Assembly (NCBI GenBank): GCA_020860515.1
Contig: JAJBUG010000064.1
Span: 1-64,000 of the forward strand
Origin: Bacteroidales bacterium
GTDB taxonomy: Bacteria; Bacteroidota; Bacteroidia; Bacteroidales; Muribaculaceae
Direction: 5' to 3'
DNA: 64,000 bases
The notes under the pieces were generated by a model. That model searched no databases, had not been told where the DNA came from, and saw nothing but the letters and a program-made list of their open reading frames with translations. This document shows positions 34,346 to 43,600 of the stretch, one piece after another. The position numbers and the translations under genes are program-made. The stretch's first letter is position 1. Every line of letters begins with the position of its first letter.

Positions 34346-34377
34346 ATCACGCCAGAATGGCACTTGAATCCTGAATC

Positions 34378-34980
34378 CTACTTCAGCTTGCCGCTGCGTG
34401 CGGTTTCAATCATGCCCTTTGCAGGCACGATGTAGATTTCTACTCGGCGGTTCTTGCCACGATTGGTCACAGAATTGTTAGGCACAATGGGTTCGTCTTG
34501 GCCAATGCCATAGGGCGTAAGGCCCTCGGCAATGGTTCCCAACTCTTGAGTCAAGAATGCATCAATTGCATTGGCGCGTGCTGCCGACAATTCATCGCAA
34601 TACTGCTCATCGCCAGTGTTATCGGTATGCACTGCCACAAGCACCTTGTACATAGTGGGATATCTGAGCAAATTGACAAAAGGCCGCAGATAACGCTTGC
34701 CTCCATCGCGCAGCGTGGTGGAGTTGGGCGCAAACAAATCATTGGCTGGAATGGTAACCATCACCACATCATCGTTGCGCACCAGCTCCACATCTTGATA
34801 ATGCTTCGCCAGCGACTGGCGAATCTGCTCTATATGGGCTTGGATGGGGAGCACCGCCTTCTTGGGTACTTCTGGGGTGTTGATATTATCGAAGAGTGAC
34901 AAGTCATCGGTATCCTGCGCCCAACCCATCAGGCAGCAGGCGCCTACGATGAAAACCGCTAACAGATGGCGCATGCTCAT
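34378..34980 (-). CDS. OmpA-family C-terminal domain protein
   Basis: A 200-residue exported protein: signal peptide MSMRHLLAVFIVGACCLMGWA, a short linker and an OmpA-like domain (about 75-190; YKVLVAVHTDNTGDEQYCDEL, NRGKNRRVEIYIVP), which in most members binds peptidoglycan. The ending KGMIETARSGKLK resembles the ending of the OmpA-family lipoprotein at 20141. It is 4 nt downstream of the small acidic protein gene. Confidence 0.88.
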   Translation of the reverse strand: MSMRHLLAVFIVGACCLMGWAQDTDDLSLFDNINTPEVPKKAVLPIQAHIEQIRQSLAKHYQDVELVRNDDVVMVTIPANDLFAPNSTTLRDGGKRYLRPFVNLLRYPTMYKVLVAVHTDNTGDEQYCDELSAARANAIDAFLTQELGTIAEGLTPYGIGQDEPIVPNNSVTNRGKNRRVEIYIVPAKGMIETARSGKLK

Positions 34981-34984
34981 GGCG

Positions 34985-35287
34985 TCAATCCTCCTCGATG
35001 CTTTCTTCGTAATCTACCTCGGCATCCACGATGCGGTCAACATCGTCGAATGTCAATGGGCTGTTACGATCCTTGGCAATCATTTTCTTTACGTACTTCT
35101 TCAGATCCTCCATGTCGAGCTCATCGGGACCGTCCTCGAGCTCCATGCTCAGGAAACCATTGTCCTCGTAATAGTCCCAGATGATGTCGATTACGTTGAG
35201 AATCTCATCGTCGTCGAATTGCTCGCGCGAATTGGCGGGCAGTTTGGTGCGAATGTAATCAATCGCAGCCTGTTCGTCAAATTCCAT
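34985..35287 (-). CDS. Conserved small acidic protein
   Basis: A 100-residue, strongly acidic helical protein (many Asp/Glu; MEFDEQAAIDYIRTKLPANS at the start, DEVDYEESIEED-like ending). I recognise the type as conserved in Bacteroidales but know no function. It lies 4 nt before an OmpA-family gene and about 110 nt behind rimM. Stem-loop copy D of the GCGTYAG family lies between rimM and this gene. Confidence 0.75.
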   Translation of the reverse strand: MEFDEQAAIDYIRTKLPANSREQFDDDEILNVIDIIWDYYEDNGFLSMELEDGPDELDMEDLKKYVKKMIAKDRNSPLTFDDVDRIVDAEVDYEESIEED

Positions 35288-35369
35288 GTTTTGGTTATAG
35301 TTTTGGTTAATGGTTACAGTTTAATTGTGGATTTTTGAGGGGCTTTGTTTTTGTACTTTTGTGCGTGGC

Positions 35370-35401
35370 CGCTGACGCCGGCCCAACGGTGGCTTTGTCA
35401 C
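35370..35401 (-). promoter_or_regulatory. GCGTYAG-loop stem-loop element, copy D
   Basis: In minus sense AAAGCCACCGTTGGG, stem GGCCG/CGGCC, loop GCGTCAG. It starts 2 nt after the rimM stop codon and precedes the small acidic protein gene by 82 nt. Confidence 0.7.
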
Positions 35402-35940
35402 AGACTTAACAGCCCCTCGGGGAGATCGAAAGTTATTTTGTTTTCTTTTTCGTTGATTTCGGTTATAAATTCGTCGGTTATGGGTATATATATTATTGTA
35501 GAATCTGGGCTTTCCAAGATGAAAAGCTCATTTTCTGTGGAATCATCAATGTCAATAATCTTACCTAATTCTTTTCCCTCAGTGTCATAAGCCATGAATC
35601 CGCAGAGGTCCGATGCATACATGCCATCTTCAGGCGCATCTTCCATGTCAAATTCTGGCATATCCTCAATCGGCATATACACCTCGCGCCCCACATACGC
35701 TTGGGCCGCTTCCTGGCTGTCAATGCCATCAATGGTAAGCAACAGCGACTGGTTGCCACGCGGGCGCACAGCTGCAACGAAGAATGGCGTAAATATGCCA
35801 TCGACATCCATCACCACGCATGAGCCTGCGCTGATGGAATCGGCCACATCGGGATGCTCGAACGAAACTAAAAGTTCACCCCGCACGCCATGGGTTTTGT
35901 TGACCTTGCCAACCAGGGCAACGTCATCTATCGAGATCAT
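35398..35940 (-). CDS. rimM: Ribosome maturation factor RimM
   Basis: A 180-residue 16S rRNA processing protein: N-terminal RimM domain (VALVGKVNKTHGVRGELLVS) and C-terminal PRC-barrel (DLCGFMAYDTEGKELGKIID ... FDLPEGLLSL). It binds S19 and supports 30S maturation. Its start overlaps the DUF4290 gene by 4 nt, a pairing common in Bacteroidales. Confidence 0.94.
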   Translation of the reverse strand: MISIDDVALVGKVNKTHGVRGELLVSFEHPDVADSISAGSCVVMDVDGIFTPFFVAAVRPRGNQSLLLTIDGIDSQEAAQAYVGREVYMPIEDMPEFDMEDAPEDGMYASDLCGFMAYDTEGKELGKIIDIDDSTENELFILESPDSTIIYIPITDEFITEINEKENKITFDLPEGLLSL

Positions 35941-36518
35941 TTCTTTTTCTTCTTTTTAGGCAAGGGGAGGGTCTTAAATTCGCATAGCTCCATCTGGCCT
36001 GGCAGTATGTTGATTGCTCCGCGCGATATGTGGCGAAGGTCATCGAATATGCGCTCGTCGTCCACTCCATCGGGATTGAGATTGAGCAGAAGCTTCTTCA
36101 TGTGGTTGGCCATCAGCAGAATCAAAGCATCGCGCTCTTCGCCCTCAGGCATACACGATGCATAATCTATCATATTGATGATGGTCTGGCCATATTGCTT
36201 GTACTGCACATTATTGCTGGGCAGCAACATAGGCTGAGGCTTGGTGTCGAGTTCCTCGGCTTGAATCACAGGATAAGGCCAATCGATATCGAGCTTAAAA
36301 TCACTCATTATCGCCAACTGGTCCCACAGTTTGTGGCGGTATTCTTCGGGATCGCCTTCGCCAGGAAAGAGATTTTCCATGGTTTCCACAATGTTGTAAG
36401 CGCACACGTTGCGCTCTTCGCGATCGGGAATCCCAACGCAATATTCCACCATTTTCTGTATGTTGCGCCCATATTCGGGCAGTATCAGTTTCTTTAATCT
36501 TGTGTTATATGTCAGCAT
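35937..36518 (-). CDS. DUF4290 family protein
   Basis: A 193-residue protein of the Bacteroidota-specific DUF4290 family (start MLTYNTRLKKLILPEYGRNI; CVGIPDREERNVCAYNIVET; Lys-rich end). The promoter at 36537-36567 puts the transcription start near 36530, which supports the ATG at 36518 rather than the longer frame to 36566. Cotranscribed with rimM, so a link to ribosome or RNA biology is possible but unproven. Confidence 0.9.
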   Translation of the reverse strand: MLTYNTRLKKLILPEYGRNIQKMVEYCVGIPDREERNVCAYNIVETMENLFPGEGDPEEYRHKLWDQLAIMSDFKLDIDWPYPVIQAEELDTKPQPMLLPSNNVQYKQYGQTIINMIDYASCMPEGEERDALILLMANHMKKLLLNLNPDGVDDERIFDDLRHISRGAINILPGQMELCEFKTLPLPKKKKKK

Positions 36519-36536
36519 TTTAAAACTTTTTCTGTG

Positions 36537-36567
36537 CAAAGTTAAGAGTTTTTGATTGAATACCAAA
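36537..36567 (-). promoter_or_regulatory. Promoter of DUF4290-rimM operon
   Basis: On the minus strand there is a -33 TTTG (36564-36567), 19 nt, then the -7 box TAACTTTG (36537-36544). It is divergent from, and overlaps, the DUF4954 promoter. Confidence 0.8.
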
Positions 36568-36577
36568 ATATTTTTCG

Positions 36578-36585
36578 TAACTTTG
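36578..36585 (+). promoter_or_regulatory. -7 box (TAACTTTG) of DUF4954
   Basis: TAACTTTGCA on the plus strand, about 59 nt upstream of the proposed TTG start. The predicted leader contains no ATG in frame. Confidence 0.65.
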
Positions 36586-36643
36586 CATACCTATTTGCAA
36601 CTAGTCCCCAAATTTTTTAGTTTACACTTACAATTTTAAGCTT

Positions 36644-38635
36644 TTGAATCCTACTTATCGCAATCTGAGAGCCCAGGAAATCAGCCAGCTCTCGCAACAA
36701 GGATGCACAGCCACCGATTGGCAGACAGTGCTTGTGGCGGAAGGCATAGATCTGCAGCATGTGCGCCACACCCGATTTTCGGGCAACATTCGCCTTGGGC
36801 TCTTTGAGAAGAGCTTCACCATGCCGGGCGGCATATGCAAGCATAGCGGCATCAGCATGGCTACGCTCCACAACGTCACTGTGGGCCACAACTGTTGCAT
36901 CGAAAACATCAAGAACTACATTGCCAACTACGAGATTGGCGATGACACTTTTATCGAGAATGTCGATATAATTTTGGTGGACAAGCCTACAGCCTTCGGC
37001 AATGGCATTGAGGTGTCAGTGCTGATCGAGACAGGAGGCCGCGAAGTGGTAATGCACGAAAAGCTTAGCGCCCATGAGGCCTACATCGAGGCAATGTACC
37101 GTCATCGCCCTGAAATAGTGGCAAAGCTGCAAGAGATGGCCCATGCCTTTGCCAAGGAAAAGACCTCAGAGACTGGCACCATCGGCAGCAATGTCACCAT
37201 CGTTGACGCTGGTTACATCAAGAATGTCAACATTGGCAGCTACGCCAAAATCGAGGGAGCAGGACGGTTAAAGAATGGCACAATTGTAAGCAATGAGCAC
37301 GCGCCAGTGCATATAGGTTACGGCGTAGTGCTCGATGATTTTATTATACAGAGCGGTAGCCACATCGAAGATGGCACTATGCTCAGCCGCTGCTTCGTGG
37401 GGCAAGGCTGCGTGATGGGCCATACTTACAGCGCCACTGATTCACTGTTCTTTAGCAATTGCCAAGGCGAAAACGGTGAGGCTTGCGCAATATTTGCCGG
37501 CCCCTACACCGTAACTCACCATAAGAGCACCCTACTGATTGCCGGCATGTTCTCGTTCATGAACGCTGGCTCGGGTTCTAACCAGAGCAACCACATGTAC
37601 AAGCTCGGGCCAATCCACCAAGGACATCTCGAGCGCGGCTCTAAGACCACAAGCGACAGCTACATCCTGTGGCCTGCGCGCATCGGAGCATTCTCACTGG
37701 TAATGGGTCGCCTGGTGGGCAATGTGGATTCATCAAACATGCCATTCAGCTATTTGATCGAGCAAAAAGGACGCACCTATCTGGCTCCCGCGGTCAATCT
37801 GAAATCGGTGGGCACAATCCGCGATGCGCAGAAATGGCCAAAGCGTGACAAACGCACTGACCCCGAAAAGCTTGATCAGATCAATTTCAACCTGCTCAGC
37901 CCCTACACCATGCAGAAGGCTATTCGCGGCATCAAGGTACTGAAACATCTGCGCGAGACCTGCGGCGAGACCTCAGAATACTTCTCTTACCACAATGCAC
38001 GCATAGAAAACCATGCGCTGCAGAAGGGCATCAGCCTCTACAACACTGCCATCACAAAATTCCTGGGCAATAGTGTGATAAATCGCATCAAGGACCGCCC
38101 ATGCGGCACCGATGAGGAATTGCGTGAATCGCTCAAGCCTGACTTCCCTACTGGCAACGGCGAATGGGTGGACCTGGCCGGACTGATTGCACCGAAGAGC
38201 GAGGTAGATAAGCTGATTAATGATACCCTGTCGGGCGAAATCGCCAATGTGCACGACCTGAATTTGCGCTTGGCTCAGATGCACCGTGACTATTACGACA
38301 TGGAGTGGACTTGGGCTTACCAAGTAATGCTCGACTACTACAAGTTGGATCCAGAAAAAATCACTCGCACTGATGTGATTGACATCGTGAAGAAATGGAA
38401 TGAGGCTGTAGTGTCGCTCGACAAGATGGTTTACGCCGATGCCAAGAAGGAGTTCTCGCTCTCAGCAAAAACTGGCTTCGGCGCCGATGGGTCGAGTTTC
38501 GACATGGAGCGCGACTTTGAACAAGTGCGCGGCCTCTTTGAATCGAACTCTTTCGTAAAGGCTGTGCTTGACCATATCGAGAAAAAGACTGCCCTGGGCA
38601 CCAACACTATCAATAAATTAACGAGTAACGAATAA
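36644..38635 (+). CDS. DUF4954 protein, left-handed beta-helix
   Basis: A 663-residue protein with a long central left-handed beta-helix of hexapeptide-type repeats (about residues 60-330: for instance NVTIVDAGYIKNVNIGSYAK), as in sugar-nucleotide acyltransferases, plus a C-terminal helical region. DUF4954 is Bacteroidota-specific; members often lie next to glmS or related genes, as here. The proposed start is TTG at 36644: the frame upstream reaches a stop at 36602 without ATG, and the first Met inside is at about residue 60. Function is unproven; amino-sugar acylation is a guess from fold and context. Confidence 0.85.
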   Translation: MNPTYRNLRAQEISQLSQQGCTATDWQTVLVAEGIDLQHVRHTRFSGNIRLGLFEKSFTMPGGICKHSGISMATLHNVTVGHNCCIENIKNYIANYEIGDDTFIENVDIILVDKPTAFGNGIEVSVLIETGGREVVMHEKLSAHEAYIEAMYRHRPEIVAKLQEMAHAFAKEKTSETGTIGSNVTIVDAGYIKNVNIGSYAKIEGAGRLKNGTIVSNEHAPVHIGYGVVLDDFIIQSGSHIEDGTMLSRCFVGQGCVMGHTYSATDSLFFSNCQGENGEACAIFAGPYTVTHHKSTLLIAGMFSFMNAGSGSNQSNHMYKLGPIHQGHLERGSKTTSDSYILWPARIGAFSLVMGRLVGNVDSSNMPFSYLIEQKGRTYLAPAVNLKSVGTIRDAQKWPKRDKRTDPEKLDQINFNLLSPYTMQKAIRGIKVLKHLRETCGETSEYFSYHNARIENHALQKGISLYNTAITKFLGNSVINRIKDRPCGTDEELRESLKPDFPTGNGEWVDLAGLIAPKSEVDKLINDTLSGEIANVHDLNLRLAQMHRDYYDMEWTWAYQVMLDYYKLDPEKITRTDVIDIVKKWNEAVVSLDKMVYADAKKEFSLSAKTGFGADGSSFDMERDFEQVRGLFESNSFVKAVLDHIEKKTALGTNTINKLTSNE

Positions 38636-38702
38636 TGATTAACCCATCCGGAAGTCTCCCTTTCCGGATGGGTTAATCACTATTCACTATTCACTAATCA
38701 CT
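38636..38702 (+). terminator. Hairpin behind DUF4954 and a short repeat before glmS
   Basis: 18-bp stem (38636-38653 with 38662-38679) around an 8-nt loop, GATTAACCCATCCGGAA on the left arm, directly after the DUF4954 stop. A TTCACTA repeat (38679-38702) follows up to glmS. There is no U tract, so it may be a processing or attenuation site between cotranscribed genes. Confidence 0.6.
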
Positions 38703-38709
38703 AAAAATT

Positions 38710-40551
38710 ATGTGCGGAATTGTAGGATACATTGGTTTTCGGGAGGCTTTTCCGATTCTAATCAATGGACTGAAGAGACTGGAATACAGAGGTTATGACA
38801 GTGCCGGCTGTGCATTGCTGCACGACGGTCACTTGAATGTATATAAAGCCAAGGGCAAGGTTAGCGACCTGGAGCATGTGGCCGAGACCAAGGACATCAA
38901 GGGCACGCTCGGAATCGCACACACGCGCTGGGCCACTCATGGCGTGCCAAGCGAGGTGAATGCTCATCCCCATGTGTCGATGAGCGGACAATTAGCCCTG
39001 GTGCACAACGGCATTATCGAAAATTATGCCATCCTGCGCCAACGGCTCATGGAAAAAGGAGTGAAGTTCTACAGCGAGACTGACACCGAAATCCTGGTCA
39101 AGCTTATTGAATATATAAAAGATAAGCGCCACTGCGACCTGCCATCAGCAGTGCGCATGGCTCTTCACCAAGCTATCGGCGCCTACGCCATAGCTCTGAT
39201 TGATGTGAACGAGCCCAACGAACTCTTAGTGGCTCGCAAGTCATCGCCGCTTGCAATTGGCATAGGCGAAGACAATCGTGAATTTTTCATCGCCAGCGAC
39301 GCCTCACCTATTGCAGAGTACACCAAGCAGGTAATATATCTCAATGATGAGGAGATTGCAGTGATTCGCCGCGACGAACCTCTGAAAGTAATCACAATCC
39401 TCAACCATGAGGTGGAGCCGAATGTGCAGACTATCGACATCGACCTGGGCATGCTCAGCAAGGGTGGATTCCCCCACTTCATGCTTAAGGAAATTTTTGA
39501 CCAGCCTGAAGTGCTGCGCGACTGTATGCGCGGACGCTTGCTTCCCGACAAGGTGGTGCTGTCGGCTGTGGAAAATTACAAGGATCGTCTGCTCAGTGCT
39601 CGTCGTTTCATAATCGTGAGCTGCGGCACATCGTGGCACGCTGGTCTGATTGGCAAGCAGTTGATCGAAACATTCTGTGAAATTCCCGTAGAGGTGGAGT
39701 ATGCATCGGAGTTCCGCTATCGTCGTTCCACAGTGGATGAGCGCGATGTGGTGATAGCAATCTCCCAATCAGGCGAAACCGCCGACACGCTTGCAGCCAT
39801 CGAGAAGGCCAAGAGCAAGGGAGCTTTTATATTCGGCATTGTTAATGCTGTTGGTTCGAGCATAGCCCGCGCCACCGACACGGGTGTTTATATCCACGTT
39901 GGTCCTGAAATCGGCGTAGCCTCCACCAAGGCCTTCACTGGCCAGGTGCTGGTGCTGAGCATGTTGGCCATAGCTTTGGCTAAGGCTAAGAATTGCATTG
40001 CACAAGAGGATTATTTGACTTTGATTGGCGAACTCGGCTGCATACCTGACAAAATCAACAAGGTACTGGAGCAGAATGACCGTATACGCGAATTGGCACG
40101 CATTTTCACCTATGCCCACAACTTCCTGTATCTTGGCCGAGGATATAATTATCCCGTAGCTCTTGAGGGTGCGCTCAAGCTAAAGGAAATCAGCTATATC
40201 CATGCCGAGGGTTATCCGGCAGCGGAGATGAAGCATGGACCTATCGCGCTCATCGACAGCGAAATGCCAGTTGTATTCGTGGCTACTCACCACAAGCTGC
40301 ACAAGAAGATTATCAGCAACATGATGGAGGTGAAGAGCCGAGGCGGACGCATCATCGCCATCGTAACAGAGGGCGATGAGGATATGAAGAAGATTGCCGA
40401 CGAGGTAATCGAGGTGCCAGAGACAGAAAACTGCCTCGTGCCTCTGCTAAGCGTCATCCCCTTGCAGCTGCTCGCCTACCATGTAGCCGTAGCCAAGGGC
40501 CTCAACGTGGACCAGCCCCGCAATTTAGCAAAATCAGTAACAGTTGAATAA
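38710..40551 (+). CDS. glmS: Glutamine-fructose-6-phosphate aminotransferase
   Basis: A 613-residue enzyme making glucosamine-6-phosphate from fructose-6-phosphate and glutamine, the first step to UDP-GlcNAc. The N-terminal class II glutaminase domain begins MCGIVGYIG (Cys2 nucleophile), with HTRWATHG and HNGIIENY. Two SIS domains follow (about 280-420 and 450-590; IVSCGTSWHAGLIGKQLIE, AISQSGETADTLAAI, GRGYNYPVALEGALKLKE). It ends PRNLAKSVTVE. Full length. Confidence 0.97.
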   Translation: MCGIVGYIGFREAFPILINGLKRLEYRGYDSAGCALLHDGHLNVYKAKGKVSDLEHVAETKDIKGTLGIAHTRWATHGVPSEVNAHPHVSMSGQLALVHNGIIENYAILRQRLMEKGVKFYSETDTEILVKLIEYIKDKRHCDLPSAVRMALHQAIGAYAIALIDVNEPNELLVARKSSPLAIGIGEDNREFFIASDASPIAEYTKQVIYLNDEEIAVIRRDEPLKVITILNHEVEPNVQTIDIDLGMLSKGGFPHFMLKEIFDQPEVLRDCMRGRLLPDKVVLSAVENYKDRLLSARRFIIVSCGTSWHAGLIGKQLIETFCEIPVEVEYASEFRYRRSTVDERDVVIAISQSGETADTLAAIEKAKSKGAFIFGIVNAVGSSIARATDTGVYIHVGPEIGVASTKAFTGQVLVLSMLAIALAKAKNCIAQEDYLTLIGELGCIPDKINKVLEQNDRIRELARIFTYAHNFLYLGRGYNYPVALEGALKLKEISYIHAEGYPAAEMKHGPIALIDSEMPVVFVATHHKLHKKIISNMMEVKSRGGRIIAIVTEGDEDMKKIADEVIEVPETENCLVPLLSVIPLQLLAYHVAVAKGLNVDQPRNLAKSVTVE

Positions 40552-40558
40552 TACGCCA

Positions 40559-40628
40559 CAGCGCCATAAGCCAGGGGCCAGTAACCGCCATCCGGATGGC
40601 GGTTACTGGCCCCTGGCTTATGGCGCTG
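40559..40628. terminator. Perfect 35-bp palindrome between glmS and carB
   Basis: A 70-nt perfect inverted repeat without spacer (centre between 40593 and 40594, CCATCC|GGATGG), with arms containing AGCCAGGGGCCAGTAACCGC. It occupies the 81-nt gap between the convergent glmS and carB stop codons (40551 and 40633). It would act as a bidirectional terminator or 3'-end barrier, though without a U tract. Confidence 0.9.
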
Positions 40629-40632
40629 CGGC

Positions 40633-43600
40633 TTAATTGTTATATTCTTGCCAGCTCTTGATCTTGATGTCGTCTTCGTTGAGGGCGCAGAAGGCCTCAA
40701 TGAAAGCTCGCGCCAGACGGCTATTGGTGATCAGGGGGATATTGTGGTCAATGGCATCGCGGCGGATGCGGTAGCCATTGGTCAGCTCACGACGAGTCTG
40801 ATCCTTGGGAATGTTGATGATGAGGTCGAACTTATGCTCAGCAATCATATCCACCACATTGTTCTCGCCATCTTCGTCGGGCCATGACACTGGGGTGCAC
40901 TCCACACCATTCTTATTCAGGAACTCTGCCGTGCCAGCAGTGCCATACAGCTTATAGCCATTCTTCACCAGATTTTGAGCCGGTTCAAGCAGCTGCACTT
41001 TACCCTTGGCCCCACCCGAAGAAATCAGGATATTCTTCTTAGGCAGCTTATAGCCAGTGGCAATCATTGAGTTGAGGATGGCTTCGTTCATGCTGTCGCC
41101 AAGGCAGCCAACCTCGCCAGTACTGCTCATATCCACACCCAGCACGGGGTCAGCATTCGACAAACGGTTGAAGGAGAACTGCGACGCCTTTACGCCAATG
41201 CGGTCGATGTCAAACTCGCTCTTCTCAGGCTTTGAGTAAGGTGCGTCGAGCATAATCTTGGTGGCAGTCTCGATGAGATTGCGCTTAAGAATCTTGCTCA
41301 CGAATGGGAACGAACGTGATGCACGCAAGTTGCACTCGATCACCTTAACCTCGCGGTTCTTGGCCAAGAACTGAATATTGAACGGACCAGAGATATTGAG
41401 CTCAGCTGCAATGCGGCGGGCAATTTTCTTAATCTGGCGCACTGTGCTGAAATATATATTCTGTGCGGGGAATACCATAGTGGCATCGCCTGAATGCACA
41501 CCTGCGTATTCGATATGCTCAGAGATAGCGTATTCTACTATTTCACCCTTGTCGGCCACGGCATCGAACTCGATTTCCTTGGTATCCTGCATGAACTGGC
41601 TTACCACCACAGGATAGTCCTTGCTAACCTCGGTGGCCATCTCCAAGAATCGCTCGAGTTGCTCATCGTTGTAGCATACATTCATAGCAGCGCCCGACAG
41701 CACATAGCTGGGACGAACCAAAACTGGATAACCCACTTCGCTTACAAATTCCTTGATATCATCCATGCTTGTAAGAGCGCGCCAAGCTGGCTGGTCGATA
41801 CCAAGCTTGTCAAGCATTGCCGAGAACTTATCACGATTTTCTGCACGGTCGATGTCAACAGGGCTGGTGCCAAGCACAGGCACACCCTGGCGGTACAGCT
41901 TCATGGCCAGGTTGTTAGGTATCTGGCCGCCAACCGACACAATCACGCCGCGAGGCTGCTCCAAGTCGATGACGTCGAGCACGCGCTCCATCGACAGCTC
42001 GTCGAAATAAAGGCGGTCGCACATATCATAGTCAGTCGAAACTGTCTCAGGATTATAGTTAATCATAATCGACTTGTAGCCAAGCTTGCGCGCTGTGTTG
42101 ATGGCATTGACCGAACACCAGTCAAACTCAACCGAACTGCCAATGCGGTAAGCGCCAGAACCAAGCACTACTACCGACTTCTCATTCTTATACCACTCGA
42201 TGCTGTTGTGCTGAGGCTTTAGGCAAGTCTTGCGCCACTCCTCGGTGGTCTTCTTGTCGGCATTTGTGGGCTCTACTTCGCCAAGATATGTGAAATATAA
42301 GTAATTGGTAAGTTCGGGATGTTCGCCACCTACGGTTTCGATGCGACGCACTGTTGGCAGGATGCCTCGATTCTTGCGGTCGCGGCGCACTTCCAAGTTG
42401 GCCTTCTCCATATTGCCCTCAGGCTTGAGCACAAAGCGGGCAATTTGGAAATCGCTGAATCCGGCAGCCTTCACCTCGCGCATCTTTTCATCGCTGATTT
42501 CTTCAAGGCTGTTGTAGGTGAGCAATTCGTTCTTCAGATCCACGATATTCTTCATGCGCTCGAGGAACCACTTGTCAATCTTCGTAAGCTCTTCTATACG
42601 CTCCACAGTGTAGCCATCTTCCAAGGCTTGGGCGATTGCGAAGATGCGGAGGTCAGTGGGATTGGCCAGCTCTTCATCCAGGTTCTCGAAGCGCACATGG
42701 TCATTTCCTACGAATCCATGCATGCCTTGGCCTATCATGCGCAGGCCCTTCTGAATCATTTCTTCGAATGAGCGACCGATCGACATAATCTCACCTACCG
42801 ACTTCATTGAGCTGCCGATTTGGCGGCTTACGCCAGCAAACTTGGTAAGGTCCCAGCGAGGAATCTTGCAAATCATATAGTCGAGGCTTGGAGCAACATA
42901 GGCTGAGTTGGGTGTACCCATCTCACCGATTTGGTCCAAGGTATAGCCAAGAGCAATCTTGGCTGCCACAAATGCCAATGGATAGCCCGTGGCCTTAGAT
43001 GCAAGCGCTGACGAACGGCTCAGACGAGCATTTACCTCGATGATGCGATAGTCGCCAGTCTCGGCATTGTAAGCAAACTGAATGTTGCACTCGCCTACTA
43101 TATTAAGGTGTCGCACGCACTTTACGCTGATTTCCTGCAAGAACTTCACTTGGTCAGCTGTGAGCGAGCAGGTAGGAGCCACCACAATCGACTCGCCAGT
43201 GTGAATGCCGAGGGGATCAAAATTCTCCATCGAGGCAACGGTGAAGCAATGGTCGTTGGCATCACGAATAACTTCGAACTCAATCTCCTTCCAGCCTTTC
43301 AGGCTTTCCTCAACCAAGATTTGAGGGGCAAAGGTGAATGCGCTCTCCGCTATTTCAATGAATTTCTTCTCATCGGGGCAGATGCCCGAGCCAAGGCCCC
43401 CAAGGGCGTAGGCGCTGCGAATCATCACTGGATAGCCGATGCTTTGGGCTGCCTTCAAGGCATCCTCCATATTGGTCACTGCGTGGCTGATAGGGGTCTT
43501 AAGGTCTGCCTCGTCCAGCTTCTTTACAAAGAGGTCGCGGTCCTCAGTGTCCATAATGGCTTCTACCGAAGTGCCTAACACTTGCACTCCGTATTTCTCC

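Noticed and set aside
20085..40628. Long palindromes as transposon ends or integrated element borders
   Set aside because: Each is a single compact inverted repeat between convergent essential genes, without transposase, target duplication or cargo.
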